From assembly GCA_002492725.1 (NCBI GenBank), contig DLAF01000072.1, positions 21,331 through 85,330 of the forward strand: DNA of 64,000 bases, read 5' to 3'. The position numbers and the translations under genes are program-made. Below, in pieces: positions 51,782 to 60,391 of this stretch. Numbering within the stretch: position 1 is the first letter of the stretch; every line of letters begins with the position of its first letter. The notes beneath the pieces are model-generated. The model worked only from the letters and a program-made list of their open reading frames with translations. It had not been told where the DNA came from and ran no database searches. Origin of the DNA: Lachnospiraceae bacterium UBA7054. GTDB lineage: Bacteria > Bacillota > Clostridia > Lachnospirales > Lachnospiraceae.

Positions 51782-52420
51782 TTATAAGTATATCTTTGCC
51801 GTTCTCCCGATTCCTGCAGCATCCAGCTCCACAAACGCCCCTGTCTCTTCCTCATAGACGGCAAACGTATTTTGACCGTTCTCATAACGGATTCGATAAA
51901 TACTGCCCTGCTTCAGACACGCGGATCGTCCCTGATACGGGATTGGTTCCTCCGAGGCCGCTTCCAGCAGTGCAAACAGGATCGCTCCGTGGGCAGCCAG
52001 CAGTATACGCTGCGCATCCGAAAACATATCCGTTATCTTTTGCAGGGCAAGCCCAGCCCGCCTAATCAGCTCCTCCTTTGACTCCATCCCCCTGCAGTCG
52101 CGGTCGGGATATCTCGCCTTCATCTCCTCGAGCGCCATGCCCTCTCCCTCACCGAAACCGCGCTCGATCAGAAGCTCTTCCACAACGATTTTTTCCTGCG
52201 GATACCCCAGCATGCGGGCGGCGATCTGCGCACTCTCTTTCGCCCGTTTTAAGGGGCTTGACACGATCACGTCCATTTGAAGGCCGCTAGCGGCCAGTTT
52301 CTTTGCGGTTTCCTCCACTTGCCTTCTTCCCGTTTCATTTAACAGGGTATCCGTATGTCCCTGTAACAGCCGCTTTTTATTCCAGTCCGTCTCTCCATGT
52401 CGGAGCAAGTAAATATCCAT
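51782..52420 (-). CDS. Histidine phosphatase family protein
   Basis: The 212-residue protein of the phosphoglycerate-mutase-like superfamily has the catalytic histidine in YLLRHGETDWNKKRLLQGHT at residues 4-23, the phosphate-pocket arginine in SSPLKRAKESAQIAARMLG near 55, the acid in ERGFGEGEGM near 86 and the second histidine in ILLAAHGAILFALLEA near 140. It may be a broad phosphatase, a CobC-like or GpmB-like enzyme; context does not decide. It lies 21 bases after dapL on the same strand. Confidence 0.88.
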   Translation of the reverse strand: MDIYLLRHGETDWNKKRLLQGHTDTLLNETGRRQVEETAKKLAASGLQMDVIVSSPLKRAKESAQIAARMLGYPQEKIVVEELLIERGFGEGEGMALEEMKARYPDRDCRGMESKEELIRRAGLALQKITDMFSDAQRILLAAHGAILFALLEAASEEPIPYQGRSACLKQGSIYRIRYENGQNTFAVYEEETGAFVELDAAGIGRTAKIYL

Positions 52421-52441
52421 ATCTGCTGTCTTTCCCCATGC

Positions 52442-53656
52442 CTACAGATTTTTGATCCTGTCCACCGCTTCCACGGTGTTCTCATAGCTGCCAAAGGCCG
52501 TCAGTCTGAAATAAGTCTCACCGCTTGGCCCAAAACCCGATCCGGGAGTCCCCACTACATTGGCTTTCTCTAACAGATAGTCAAAAAATTCCCAGCTGGT
52601 CATACCATTCGGCGCTTTCAGCCAGATGTAAGGCGCATTGACGCCGCCGGAGACGGAGTACCCCGCACTCTTAAGCCCTTCCAGGATGTAAGCGGCATTC
52701 TTCATATAATAAGCTACCAGCTCCTTCGTTTCCCGTTTGCCGGCCTCGCTGTAAACAGCCTCCCCCGCTCTCTGAATGATATAGGGCGCGCCGTTGTATT
52801 TCGTACCGTGGCGTCTCGCCCATAACCCATGGAGCGCCACGCCTCCCACCTTAAGTTCTTTCGGCACCACCGTAAACCCAAGACGTACACCGGTAAAGCC
52901 GGCATTTTTTGAGAAGGAATGCAGCTCGATTGCACAGGTTCGCGCCCCCTCACACTCGTAAATACTGTGCGGCACGTCTGCCTCAGAGATATAAGCTTCA
53001 TAAGCCGCATCGTAGATGATGACGGCACCGTTTTTGTTGGCATAGTCCACCCATTCCTGAAGCTGCGCCTTGGTAATCGTAGAACCCGTCGGGTTATTGG
53101 GGAAGCACAGGTAAATCAAATCGGGCGTTTTTTTCGGCAGATCCGGTACAAACCCGTTCTCTTCCGTGCAAGGCATATAAATGACATCGCTCCAATTCCC
53201 CGTTTTCTCGTCATAAACTCCCGTCCTGCCCGCCATCACGTTGGTATCCACATAAACAGGGTACACGGGATCGCAGACCGCGATCTTATTGTCTAAAGCA
53301 AAAATTTCCTGAATATTTCCCGAATCGCACTTGGCGCCGTCGGAGACGAAAATCTCATCCGCCTCAATCTGGCAGCCTCTCGCCTTGTAATCATTTTCCG
53401 CGATGGCATTTCGCAAAAACGCATAACCAAGGTCAGGCGCATAGCCCCGAAACGTCTTTTCATCCGCCATCTCATCTACCGCAGCGTGCAGTGCACCTAT
53501 GATGGCCGGAGTAAGAGGCCTTGTCACATCGCCGATGCCCAGCCTGATAATCTTTTTATCCGGATTTGCCGCAGCGTAGGCGTTTACCTTTTTGCCGATT
53601 GTGGAAAACAGATAGCTTCCCGGCAATTTCAAATAATTCTCGTTAATTTTTGCCAT
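52442..53656 (-). CDS. dapL: LL-diaminopimelate aminotransferase
   Basis: DapL converts tetrahydrodipicolinate directly to LL-diaminopimelate, bypassing the succinyl or acetyl steps of lysine and peptidoglycan synthesis. The 404-residue length, the start INENYLKLPGSYLFSTIGKK, RLGIGDVTRPLTPAIIGALH near residue 38, CFPNNPTGSTI near 185 and the PLP-lysine motif LHSFSKNAGFTGVRLGF near 243 identify it. dapF lies 90 bases upstream on the same strand, so two consecutive enzymes of the pathway are neighbours. Confidence 0.96.
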   Translation of the reverse strand: MAKINENYLKLPGSYLFSTIGKKVNAYAAANPDKKIIRLGIGDVTRPLTPAIIGALHAAVDEMADEKTFRGYAPDLGYAFLRNAIAENDYKARGCQIEADEIFVSDGAKCDSGNIQEIFALDNKIAVCDPVYPVYVDTNVMAGRTGVYDEKTGNWSDVIYMPCTEENGFVPDLPKKTPDLIYLCFPNNPTGSTITKAQLQEWVDYANKNGAVIIYDAAYEAYISEADVPHSIYECEGARTCAIELHSFSKNAGFTGVRLGFTVVPKELKVGGVALHGLWARRHGTKYNGAPYIIQRAGEAVYSEAGKRETKELVAYYMKNAAYILEGLKSAGYSVSGGVNAPYIWLKAPNGMTSWEFFDYLLEKANVVGTPGSGFGPSGETYFRLTAFGSYENTVEAVDRIKNL

Positions 53657-53746
53657 GATTCCATACTTCTCCTTCTTATGTTATGTAAACCTTTTGTATA
53701 GTTCCATCATCGCCAGTGGTCTGGCGTTTCCCACTTCCTACCGTCT

Positions 53747-54580
53747 CTATATCTCACCCTCAAACACTGTCACCGCCGGTCCCGTCATATAAACCAGGTT
53801 GGCTTCTCTGTCCCAGAATATCTCCAAAGAGCCGCCGAGAAGTTTCACCGTAACACGCTCTTTCGTCAGGCCGTTTAAGACACAGGCCACAGCCACTGCG
53901 CAGGCTCCCGTGCCGCATGCCAACGTCTCTCCCGTTCCGCGCTCCCAGACCCGCATCAGAACCGTTTCCTCGTCAAGCACTTCTACAAACTCCGTATTGA
54001 CCCGATTGGGGAACCGCTCATGCCTCTCAAAGTAAGGCCCGATCTTTTCGATTGCAAGCGTCTCCACATCTTTCCAAAACACCACTGCATGGGGATTACC
54101 CATGGAAACGCAGGTCATGCGGTAGTCTTCTCCCTCCACGCGAATCGGCTCGTCCACCGCCTGCTCGCCATCGCAGACCACCGGCACCTGATTTGCCGTA
54201 AGAAGCGGCGCGCCCATGTTGACCTTCACTTTTTCCACCTTGTCATTTCTGAGAAAGAGCGTCAGGTATTTGACCTTTTCCGCACTTATGACAGTAATGT
54301 CAGTTTTATCTGTAAGTCCCTTATCATAGACAAATTTTCCCACACAGCGGATGCCGTTGCCGCACATCTCTGCCCGGGTGCCATCAGCATTGTACATTTC
54401 CATCTCAAAATCCGCCGCATCGGAAGGATTGATAAAGATCACGCCGTCTCCGCCTACGCCAAAATGTCTGTCGCTTAACCGGCGTACCAATTCCGGCTTC
54501 TCTTCCTGCAAGATCCGCTCACGGCTTCCGTCAATATAGACGTAATCATTGCCGCAGCCCTGCATTTTTGTAAAGTGCAT
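53747..54580 (-). CDS. dapF: Diaminopimelate epimerase
   Basis: DapF turns LL- into meso-diaminopimelate using two cysteines. The 277-residue protein has FTKMQGCGNDYVYIDG at the start, the first catalytic cysteine in ADGTRAEMCGNGIRCVGKFV near residue 71 and the second in ERGTGETLACGTGACAVAVA near 215. AAGGA just before the ATG at 54580 fixes the start seven codons inside the longest frame. It works directly after DapL. The 216 bases between this start and the ANTAR gene stop show no gene. Confidence 0.96.
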   Translation of the reverse strand: MHFTKMQGCGNDYVYIDGSRERILQEEKPELVRRLSDRHFGVGGDGVIFINPSDAADFEMEMYNADGTRAEMCGNGIRCVGKFVYDKGLTDKTDITVISAEKVKYLTLFLRNDKVEKVKVNMGAPLLTANQVPVVCDGEQAVDEPIRVEGEDYRMTCVSMGNPHAVVFWKDVETLAIEKIGPYFERHERFPNRVNTEFVEVLDEETVLMRVWERGTGETLACGTGACAVAVACVLNGLTKERVTVKLLGGSLEIFWDREANLVYMTGPAVTVFEGEI

Positions 54581-54796
54581 ATTCCTTCTCCCCGTTTCCA
54601 TCCTTTTTCATCAAATCCGGCAGTCCCTGTTTCCCGTTACGATAATTTCTGCCATAATATCCCCGGAAAATCGCTGTTTTCCGTTTTATATCCCATAATC
54701 GGAAACCACAACTGTCCTTCCAGTATACATCGATTCTGTAAAAAAAGCTACACCTCCGCAGAGGGTATCCTGCAAAACGAAGGCCGCCAAACCGCA

Positions 54797-55345
54797 TCAC
54801 GTCCGCATCATGGCGAGCACCATCTGTGCCGTTTCCACCAGATTCGTACCGCTGTCCATACTGCACTTTTGCAGATAACGGTGGGCCTCCTCCTCAGACA
54901 TATGATTTCGATTCATTAAAAGCGTTTTTGCTTCCGCAATCAACGCTTCCTCCCCGCTGTTTCGCTCTCTGGGTTTTTGTCTTTCTTTCCGTCTTCGTCG
55001 CTCAATCGCCTGACACATCATATCCACCGTATTGATCAGGTCAAAAACCTTAAACGGCATTGCCAGACACATGATATTGTTTCCCTCACACTCATGCAGC
55101 AAATCACGGGAAACCAGAAGCAGCATCTCGAATCCCTTTGGGAGACAGGCGTATAATTCACTGTACATCATATCAGCCATCCGATAGCTGCAGATCACAA
55201 GGCCCGCACCTAACTCATCCAGCTTGCTGAGTGCCTGAGATCCTGTCGTGCAGACGCCGCCTACCTGAAAGCCATTTTTCATCAGCAGATTGCGGATGCT
55301 TCTTGCGTCCTCCGGCTTTGGCAGAACCACAATGATATTGATCAT
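54797..55345 (-). CDS. ANTAR-domain regulator with degenerate receiver
   Basis: The 182-residue protein has an N-terminal receiver-like domain (INIIVVLPKPEDARSIRNLL) and a C-terminal ANTAR domain at about residues 125-182 (EEALIAEAKTLLMNRNHMSE, then EEAHRYLQKCSMDSGTNLVE), an RNA-binding antiterminator fold. The phosphoacceptor aspartate seems missing: the segment reads LVICSYRMADM where receivers have a D. It may therefore respond to a partner or ligand instead of phosphorylation. It lies 76 bases after glnA on the same strand, and the glnA leader holds a hairpin with an ANTAR-like hexaloop, so control of glutamine synthetase by antitermination is likely. Confidence 0.87.
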   Translation of the reverse strand: MINIIVVLPKPEDARSIRNLLMKNGFQVGGVCTTGSQALSKLDELGAGLVICSYRMADMMYSELYACLPKGFEMLLLVSRDLLHECEGNNIMCLAMPFKVFDLINTVDMMCQAIERRRRKERQKPRERNSGEEALIAEAKTLLMNRNHMSEEEAHRYLQKCSMDSGTNLVETAQMVLAMMRT

Positions 55346-55421
55346 GCGCCCACCTCCCTTCTCCCGTATTTTCTATCGCAATCAGACAAGTCAATATGTC
55401 AGTTAAGCAATCATCGCATAC

Positions 55422-56756
55422 CTAGTATTGATTCAGGTATTCATCGATCTCCCAGTCTGTGACCTGACGGCGATAGCGGTTCCACTCCTCCTTTTTCAAA
55501 GCAATATACTGTGTAAACGCATGTTCTCCCAGTGTCTGCCTCATAAATTCGTCCTGCTCCATACAATCGACAGCTTCCGATAAGGTACCGGGAAGGGCTT
55601 CCATTCCTCTCTCCAGCCTTTCCCGCTCACTCATACAAAAAAGGTTCCCCGTTACACGCTCCGGCGGTTCTATCTTATTTTTGATACCGTCAAGTCCCGC
55701 ACGCAGGACCGCTGCCAGCACAAGATAGGGATTTGCGGAAGGATCCGGACTGCGCAGCTCCATTCGCGCACTGTTCCCCGCAGAAGCGGGAATACGGATC
55801 AGCGTGCTGCGATTGTTTTCGCTCCAGGAAAGACAGACCGGCACCTCGCTCCCCGGAATCAATCGTTTATAGGAATTGACGATAGGGTTTGTAACAGCCG
55901 TCATGCCCCGCATATGCCGCAGGATTCCCCCCAGGAACCAGTATGCCTCCCTGCTAAACTCCGACTCGCCGCCTTCCCTGGCAAAGAGATTCTTCCCGTC
56001 TCTGAAAAGAGACATATTGATGTGCATCCCCGAACCGTTCACGCCGCTTTTCGGCTTCGGCATAAAAGTGGCATGCAGGCCGTGTCTGCGTGCGATGGTC
56101 TTGACTGCCAGCTTAAAGGTCATGATATTGTCAGCCGTGGCCAGCGCATCGTCGTACTGAAAGCTGATCTCATGCTGCGCCGGGGCCACGTCGTGATGCG
56201 AAGCCTCCACCACAAAACCCATATCTTCCAGCGTAAGTACCATATCCCGTCTTGCATTCTCCCCGAAATCAACCGGCCCCACATCGAAGTAGCCCGCATT
56301 TTCATGGCTCAGCGTCGTAGGCATGCCGTTTTCATCCAAATGAAACAGGAAAAATTCACATTCCGCTCCCGTCCGAAACGTCAACCCCATCTCTTCCGCT
56401 TCTGCAAGCGCCCGTTTCAGGATATAACGGGGATCCCCCGAAAAGGGCTGCCTGTCCGGACAATATACATCGCAGATCAGCCGTGCCACTTTTCCCTGCT
56501 GGGGGCGCCACGGAAAGATTTCCAGCGTGCCGTAATCCGGATGCAAGTACATATCCGACTCCTCAACGCCCGCGAACCCTTCAATAGAAGAAGCATCAAA
56601 CATCCATTCATGATCCAGCGCCTTCGCAAGTTGTCCCGCCGTAACCGCAATATTTTTCAAAGTGCCGCAAAGATCCGTGAATTGCAGCCTGATAAACTCA
56701 ACGTCCTCCTCCTCGACCAGTTTTATGATATCTTCTCTGCTATAATTTTTTCTCAT
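55422..56756 (-). CDS. glnA: Glutamine synthetase, type I
   Basis: GlnA makes glutamine from glutamate, ammonia and ATP. The 444-residue length fits the GSI-alpha group of Firmicutes. Motifs: FTDLCGTLKNIAVTAGQL near residue 28, FDASSIEGFAGVEESDMYL near 54, GAECEFFLFHLDENG near 131, EASHHDVAPAQHEISFQYDD near 187, SGVNGSGMHINMSLFRDG near 240 and SAGNSARMELRSPDPSANPY near 330. ATG at 56756 is used; a longer frame reaches into the leader. The gene is preceded by a promoter and a leader hairpin and followed by an ANTAR regulator gene. Confidence 0.96.
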   Translation of the reverse strand: MRKNYSREDIIKLVEEEDVEFIRLQFTDLCGTLKNIAVTAGQLAKALDHEWMFDASSIEGFAGVEESDMYLHPDYGTLEIFPWRPQQGKVARLICDVYCPDRQPFSGDPRYILKRALAEAEEMGLTFRTGAECEFFLFHLDENGMPTTLSHENAGYFDVGPVDFGENARRDMVLTLEDMGFVVEASHHDVAPAQHEISFQYDDALATADNIMTFKLAVKTIARRHGLHATFMPKPKSGVNGSGMHINMSLFRDGKNLFAREGGESEFSREAYWFLGGILRHMRGMTAVTNPIVNSYKRLIPGSEVPVCLSWSENNRSTLIRIPASAGNSARMELRSPDPSANPYLVLAAVLRAGLDGIKNKIEPPERVTGNLFCMSERERLERGMEALPGTLSEAVDCMEQDEFMRQTLGEHAFTQYIALKKEEWNRYRRQVTDWEIDEYLNQY

Positions 56757-56835
56757 GCAATACCTGCCCTTTCTGCAGCATCTTCTGACCACCCTTATCA
56801 GCAGACTTAAGAGGCTCCCATATGCGCGCAAAATT

Positions 56836-56864
56836 AGGGCGCTCTATTCCCATAAGAACGCCCT
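56836..56864 (-). promoter_or_regulatory. Leader hairpin of glnA, possible ANTAR target/attenuator
   Basis: On the minus strand GGGCGTTCT pairs with AGAGCGCCC (9 bp, one G-U), followed by AATTTT. The loop region TATGGGAAT can close to an ATGGGA hexaloop, with A at position 1 and G at position 4 as in known ANTAR-bound hairpins. It lies shortly after the predicted start of transcription and about 80 bases before glnA. The expected second hairpin of the dual motif was not clearly found. Confidence 0.45.
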
Positions 56865-56875
56865 TGTTCGGTACA

Positions 56876-56905
56876 ATCATATCAGTTATGTTATTCTTTT
56901 GTCAA
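56876..56905 (-). promoter_or_regulatory. Probable sigma-A promoter of glnA
   Basis: TTGACA (56900-56905) and TATGAT (56876-56881) on the minus strand, 18 bases apart. Confidence 0.65.
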
Positions 56906-56928
56906 GCCATAGACTTGTATCGCTTCAT

Positions 56929-56957
56929 AGTGAAACATCTTGCAGTTTCACTATAAT
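56929..56957 (+). promoter_or_regulatory. Operator-like inverted repeat overlapping a -10 (TATAAT)
   Basis: A perfect inverted repeat AGTGAAAC-N8-GTTTCACT (56929-56952) ends in the T of a consensus TATAAT (56952-56957) that is well placed to serve the plus-strand gene at 57035. It occupies the whole -35 to -10 spacer, a typical repressor position, and lies 24 bases behind the glnA -35 on the other strand, so a bound protein could affect both divergent genes. The binding protein is unknown. Confidence 0.5.
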
Positions 56958-57034
56958 CCATATAAAAACCCCACGCATAAACCACACCTTGCCCACATAC
57001 ATTATAAAAAAAGAATCATCATGGGGATATTTGT

Positions 57035-57511
57035 ATGAGTTCTAAGACTAAAATAGTCGTGCTGCACGTGAAAGAGTTGATATATACCGGTATTTTTGCT
57101 GCTCTCGGTATTCTTTTTATCATTCTGCTCATCATTATGTTTCTTCCGAAAGAAGAAAAGAAGGAAACCATGTCAGCCGTGACGCAGCAGACCACCACGG
57201 ACACCTATGTACCCGGTGTTTATACCACTTCTCTGATCCTAAACGACAACGTTGTGGAGATCGAAGTGACCGTGGATGAAAAGAATATCAACGCTATCCG
57301 ACTGGTAAATCTGGATGAAGCTGTCACGACCATGTATCCTCTGATCCAGCCTTCCTTCGAGGATCTCGCCGACCAGATCATCAAAAGCCAGAGTCTGGAA
57401 GGAATTACATATCCTGACGACAGCAAATACACTTCCATGATCCTTTTAGACGCCATTGAAAGCTCTCTTAACAAGGCGCTGGAGAACCAGGGGGAGACAG
57501 ACGAAGAGTAG
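57035..57511 (+). CDS. Membrane-anchored protein, FMN-binding-domain-like
   Basis: The 158-residue protein has one membrane helix at about residues 17-38 (IFAALGILFIILLIIMFL), so it is either anchored or secreted with an uncleaved signal. The outer domain resembles FMN_bind-type domains of electron-transfer proteins in degenerate form: YVPGVYTTSLILNDNVVEIE followed by VTVDEKNINAIRLVN and SFEDLADQIIKSQSLEGITY. Clear flavinylation (S/T-G-A-T) was not seen. It is divergent from glnA and shares the intergenic control region. Function unknown. Confidence 0.7.
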   Translation: MSSKTKIVVLHVKELIYTGIFAALGILFIILLIIMFLPKEEKKETMSAVTQQTTTDTYVPGVYTTSLILNDNVVEIEVTVDEKNINAIRLVNLDEAVTTMYPLIQPSFEDLADQIIKSQSLEGITYPDDSKYTSMILLDAIESSLNKALENQGETDEE

Positions 57512-57559
57512 CGCTATTCGTTCCGGACGTTCGGAAAAAATGCACTCAATCGTAAAAAC

Positions 57560-57596
57560 GCAGACGGCAGAAAAAGCAATTTTTCTGTCCGTCTGC
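57560..57596 (+). terminator. Strong hairpin after the 57035 gene
   Basis: GCAGACGGCAGAAAAA and TTTTTCTG-T-CCGTCTGC form a 16-bp stem with a single bulged T and a GCAA loop. It lies between converging genes and can serve both directions. Confidence 0.7.
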
Positions 57597-57648
57597 GCGC
57601 ACGCGCCTGTCTGTCATACAAATTCGCGATTGTATCGGCACATCCCCC

Positions 57649-58266
57649 TCATGCCACCTCGTTAAAATCAAGAAAGAAATCCTCATAAATCCCTGCCTTG
57701 ATCTGCTCGGAAAAAGGATACTGCTTTGAAGTGCCATTCTCAAAATTATTTACGATAACGCATTTCTCCTTAGGATCAATGATCCAATATTCCCTCACAC
57801 CTGCCGCCTTATACAGCGAACACTTTCTGAAATAATCCATCGTCTTACTCGATGGTGAGACGATTTCAATCAACCAGTCCGGCGCCCCGTGACAGCCTTT
57901 TTCATCCAGCTTATCCTTATCGCAGATCACCGTGATATCCGGCTCCACATAATTATGTTCGTCATCCTTGATATAGACCGCAAAAGGTGCGGGAAGCACT
58001 CTGCAAGGTCCCCCTTTTTCTGTAATACGCAGTCTGATTCTCATATTAAGCCAACCCAAAATATCCTGATGCGTCAGCGTAGGCGTTGCCATCATATACA
58101 TTTTCCCGTCGATCAGCTCCGCACGCACTCCCTCCGGCAGCGCCTCGATATCCCGCACTGTATACACCCTGTCGTCCAGCACCCTCTCTGTATCTGCCAA
58201 ATCATGAGCCTTCTCTCTCTCGATCATCCTGAAGATTTCCTCCCTTTTCGGCACTCTGTGTTCCAT
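57649..58266 (-). CDS. Uma2-family (DUF820) putative endonuclease
   Basis: The 205-residue protein belongs to the Uma2/DUF820 family with a PD-(D/E)XK-like nuclease core: YTVRDIEALPEGVRAELIDG near residue 35, NYVEPDITVICDKDKL near 108, and WLIEIVSPSSKTMDYFRKCS near 130, where D, E and the following residues form the putative catalytic site. KAAGVREYWIIDPKEKCVIV near 153 is typical. The role is unknown; the family is abundant in some cyanobacteria and gut Clostridia and has been linked to mobile elements. AAAGGAGG precedes the ATG at a good distance. Confidence 0.87.
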   Translation of the reverse strand: MEHRVPKREEIFRMIEREKAHDLADTERVLDDRVYTVRDIEALPEGVRAELIDGKMYMMATPTLTHQDILGWLNMRIRLRITEKGGPCRVLPAPFAVYIKDDEHNYVEPDITVICDKDKLDEKGCHGAPDWLIEIVSPSSKTMDYFRKCSLYKAAGVREYWIIDPKEKCVIVNNFENGTSKQYPFSEQIKAGIYEDFFLDFNEVA

Positions 58267-58345
58267 AAACCTGTCCTCCTTTGCGACCTGGCAGAAGGCA
58301 GGCTATGGTTTCATAATACTGATTTCAAATAATTTCGTCTTGCGC

Positions 58346-58388
58346 TTCTGCCGCTATTTGGTTTTTTGTAATTGAGTAAGCGGCAGAA
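58346..58388. repeat. Perfect 10-bp inverted repeat between nadE and the Uma2 gene
   Basis: TTCTGCCGCT (58346-58355) and AGCGGCAGAA (58379-58388) with a 23-base A+T-rich loop. It lies after the nadE stop side of neither gene's terminator position: it is upstream of the Uma2 gene and downstream of nadE, both on the minus strand, so it may act as the nadE terminator. Confidence 0.5.
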
Positions 58389-58474
58389 ATTGCCCGAATG
58401 TGCGAATGCACGGTTCATTGATTACTCATATTTCGTTTATCATACACCATTAACGCTTGCACGTCAAGAGCTTT

Positions 58475-60391
58475 TTATAATTCCTTAAGCTGCTCCAGCC
58501 AAACCGCGGCGCAGGCATCCGAAGGCATTCGCAGATCCCCTCTGGGCGAAAGTGCCACACTTCCCACTTTCGGGCCATCCGGCAGACAGGAACGCTTAAA
58601 CTGCTGCGCAAAAAACCGCTGATAAAAAATCTTTAACCACTTCAATATGACACCATCGTCATAAACACCCGCAAAGGCCATACAGGCCACACGATAAACC
58701 TTTGCAGGCTCGAAACCGCAGCGAAGCATATAATATAAGAAGAAATCGTGCAGTTCGTAGGGTCCCACCAAATCCTCGGTCCTCTGAGAGATCACGCCGT
58801 CCACAGGCGGTAGAAGCTCAGGACTCACAGGAGTATCCAGTATATCCAGCAAAAGTTCCTTTAACGCCTCATCGCCGCAGGTGTCCGCATAATAGCGCAC
58901 CAGATGCCGCACCAGTGTTTTGGGCACGCCCGCATTCACACCGTACATGGACATGTGATCCCCGTTGTAAGTCGCCCAACCCAGGGCGAGCTCCGACATA
59001 TCCCCCGTACCGATGACCAGCCCGCCCGTCTGATTCGCGATATCCATCAATACCTGGGTCCGCTCTCTGGCCTGCCCATTCTCGTAAGTCACGTCATGGC
59101 AGTCGCTGTTTTGCCCGATATCCCGGAAATGCAAATTCACCGCCTCCTTGATGTCTACCTCCCGCAATGTGGTTCCAAGCAGACGCGCCAGCCTGCAGGC
59201 GTTGTCGTAGGTCCTGTCCGTCGTGCCAAAGCAGGGCATGGTAACGGATGTTATTTTATCTCTGGAAAGGCCGAGCAAATCAAAAGCGCGCACCGTCACC
59301 AAAAGCGCAAGGGTAGAATCCAGGCCCCCGGAAATCCCCAGCACAGCCGACTGGCATCCGGTATGCTCATACCGTTTTTTCAAGCCGTAAGACTGGATAG
59401 ACAAAATCTCATCACAGCGTTTCTCCCGCTCCTGCGCCTCATCCGGCACAAAGGGCCTGGCCGAAAAGCGTCTTTCCAAAAAAGTCTCTTCTTCTTCCAT
59501 GTGGACAGGAATCACCCTGTGCGGGCGCATGTTCTCTTCCTCTCCCCGATAAGTGTTCATCCTGCGCCGCTCATGGGAAAGCCTGTGAATATCCAGATCT
59601 GCATAAATAGCACCCGTTTCGAAACGTTTTGCCTGCGCCAGCACCGTGCCGTTCTCCGCAATGATATTATGGCCGCCAAAAACGAGATCCTGCGTGGACT
59701 CTCCTTCCCCCGCCGAACTGTAGACATAAGCCGCTATCTGTCTGGCGCTGGCGGATTTCACCAGCATTTCCCGGTAGACGTCCTTCCCCACCGTTTCGTT
59801 GGAGGCAGAGAGATTGACGATCACCGTCGCTCCCGCCAGTGCATGGACTGTCGCCGGAGATTCCGGCACCCAGATATCCTCGCAGATCTCGCAGCCTACA
59901 ATCAGTCCCCGCACAGCGTCTACCTGAAAGATCACATCCGTCCCAAAGGGAATTTCCTTCCCTTCGTATAAGAAAGACTCCGGCTGCAGATTTCCCGGTT
60001 CAAAATGCCTCGTTTCATAAAACTCCGCATAGGAAGGAATATACCGTTTCGGGATAAAGGCAAGCAACTCACCATCCTGCAAAACCGCTGCCACATTGTA
60101 GAGCTTATGTCCTTTTACCAGCGGAAGCCCCACAAAAACAAGGGCATCGCTGTCCTCCGTGGCGGCCGCCACCTCCGTCAGTGCCTCCCTGGCCTGTGTC
60201 AGCAAAATTTCCTGCAAAAACAAATCTCCACAGGTATAACCCGTCAGACACAGTTCCGGAAAGACAATGAGTTTCGCTCCCCGCCGCACTGCCTCTTCAA
60301 TCCCTTTCGCAATCTCCTTTGCATTATAGCGAGGATCCGCCACTTTACTTTTCGGCGTTACTGCCGCCGCCTTAATAAATCCCTGTTTCAT
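58475..60391 (-). CDS. nadE: Glutamine-dependent NAD+ synthetase
   Basis: NadE makes NAD+ from deamido-NAD, ATP and glutamine. The 638-residue two-domain form has an N-terminal nitrilase-type glutaminase (FPELCLTGYTCGDLF with the glutamate near residue 44, PKRYIPSYAEFYETRHFEPG, and the cysteine in VGCEICEDIWVP near 170) and a C-terminal synthetase with the ATP loop GISGGLDSTLALLVTVRAFD near 345 and GTGDMSELALGWATYNGDHM near 460. The start is ATG at 60391 (MKQGFIKAAAV); a TTG four codons upstream would abut the ribosome site. Confidence 0.95.
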   Translation of the reverse strand: MKQGFIKAAAVTPKSKVADPRYNAKEIAKGIEEAVRRGAKLIVFPELCLTGYTCGDLFLQEILLTQAREALTEVAAATEDSDALVFVGLPLVKGHKLYNVAAVLQDGELLAFIPKRYIPSYAEFYETRHFEPGNLQPESFLYEGKEIPFGTDVIFQVDAVRGLIVGCEICEDIWVPESPATVHALAGATVIVNLSASNETVGKDVYREMLVKSASARQIAAYVYSSAGEGESTQDLVFGGHNIIAENGTVLAQAKRFETGAIYADLDIHRLSHERRRMNTYRGEEENMRPHRVIPVHMEEEETFLERRFSARPFVPDEAQEREKRCDEILSIQSYGLKKRYEHTGCQSAVLGISGGLDSTLALLVTVRAFDLLGLSRDKITSVTMPCFGTTDRTYDNACRLARLLGTTLREVDIKEAVNLHFRDIGQNSDCHDVTYENGQARERTQVLMDIANQTGGLVIGTGDMSELALGWATYNGDHMSMYGVNAGVPKTLVRHLVRYYADTCGDEALKELLLDILDTPVSPELLPPVDGVISQRTEDLVGPYELHDFFLYYMLRCGFEPAKVYRVACMAFAGVYDDGVILKWLKIFYQRFFAQQFKRSCLPDGPKVGSVALSPRGDLRMPSDACAAVWLEQLKEL

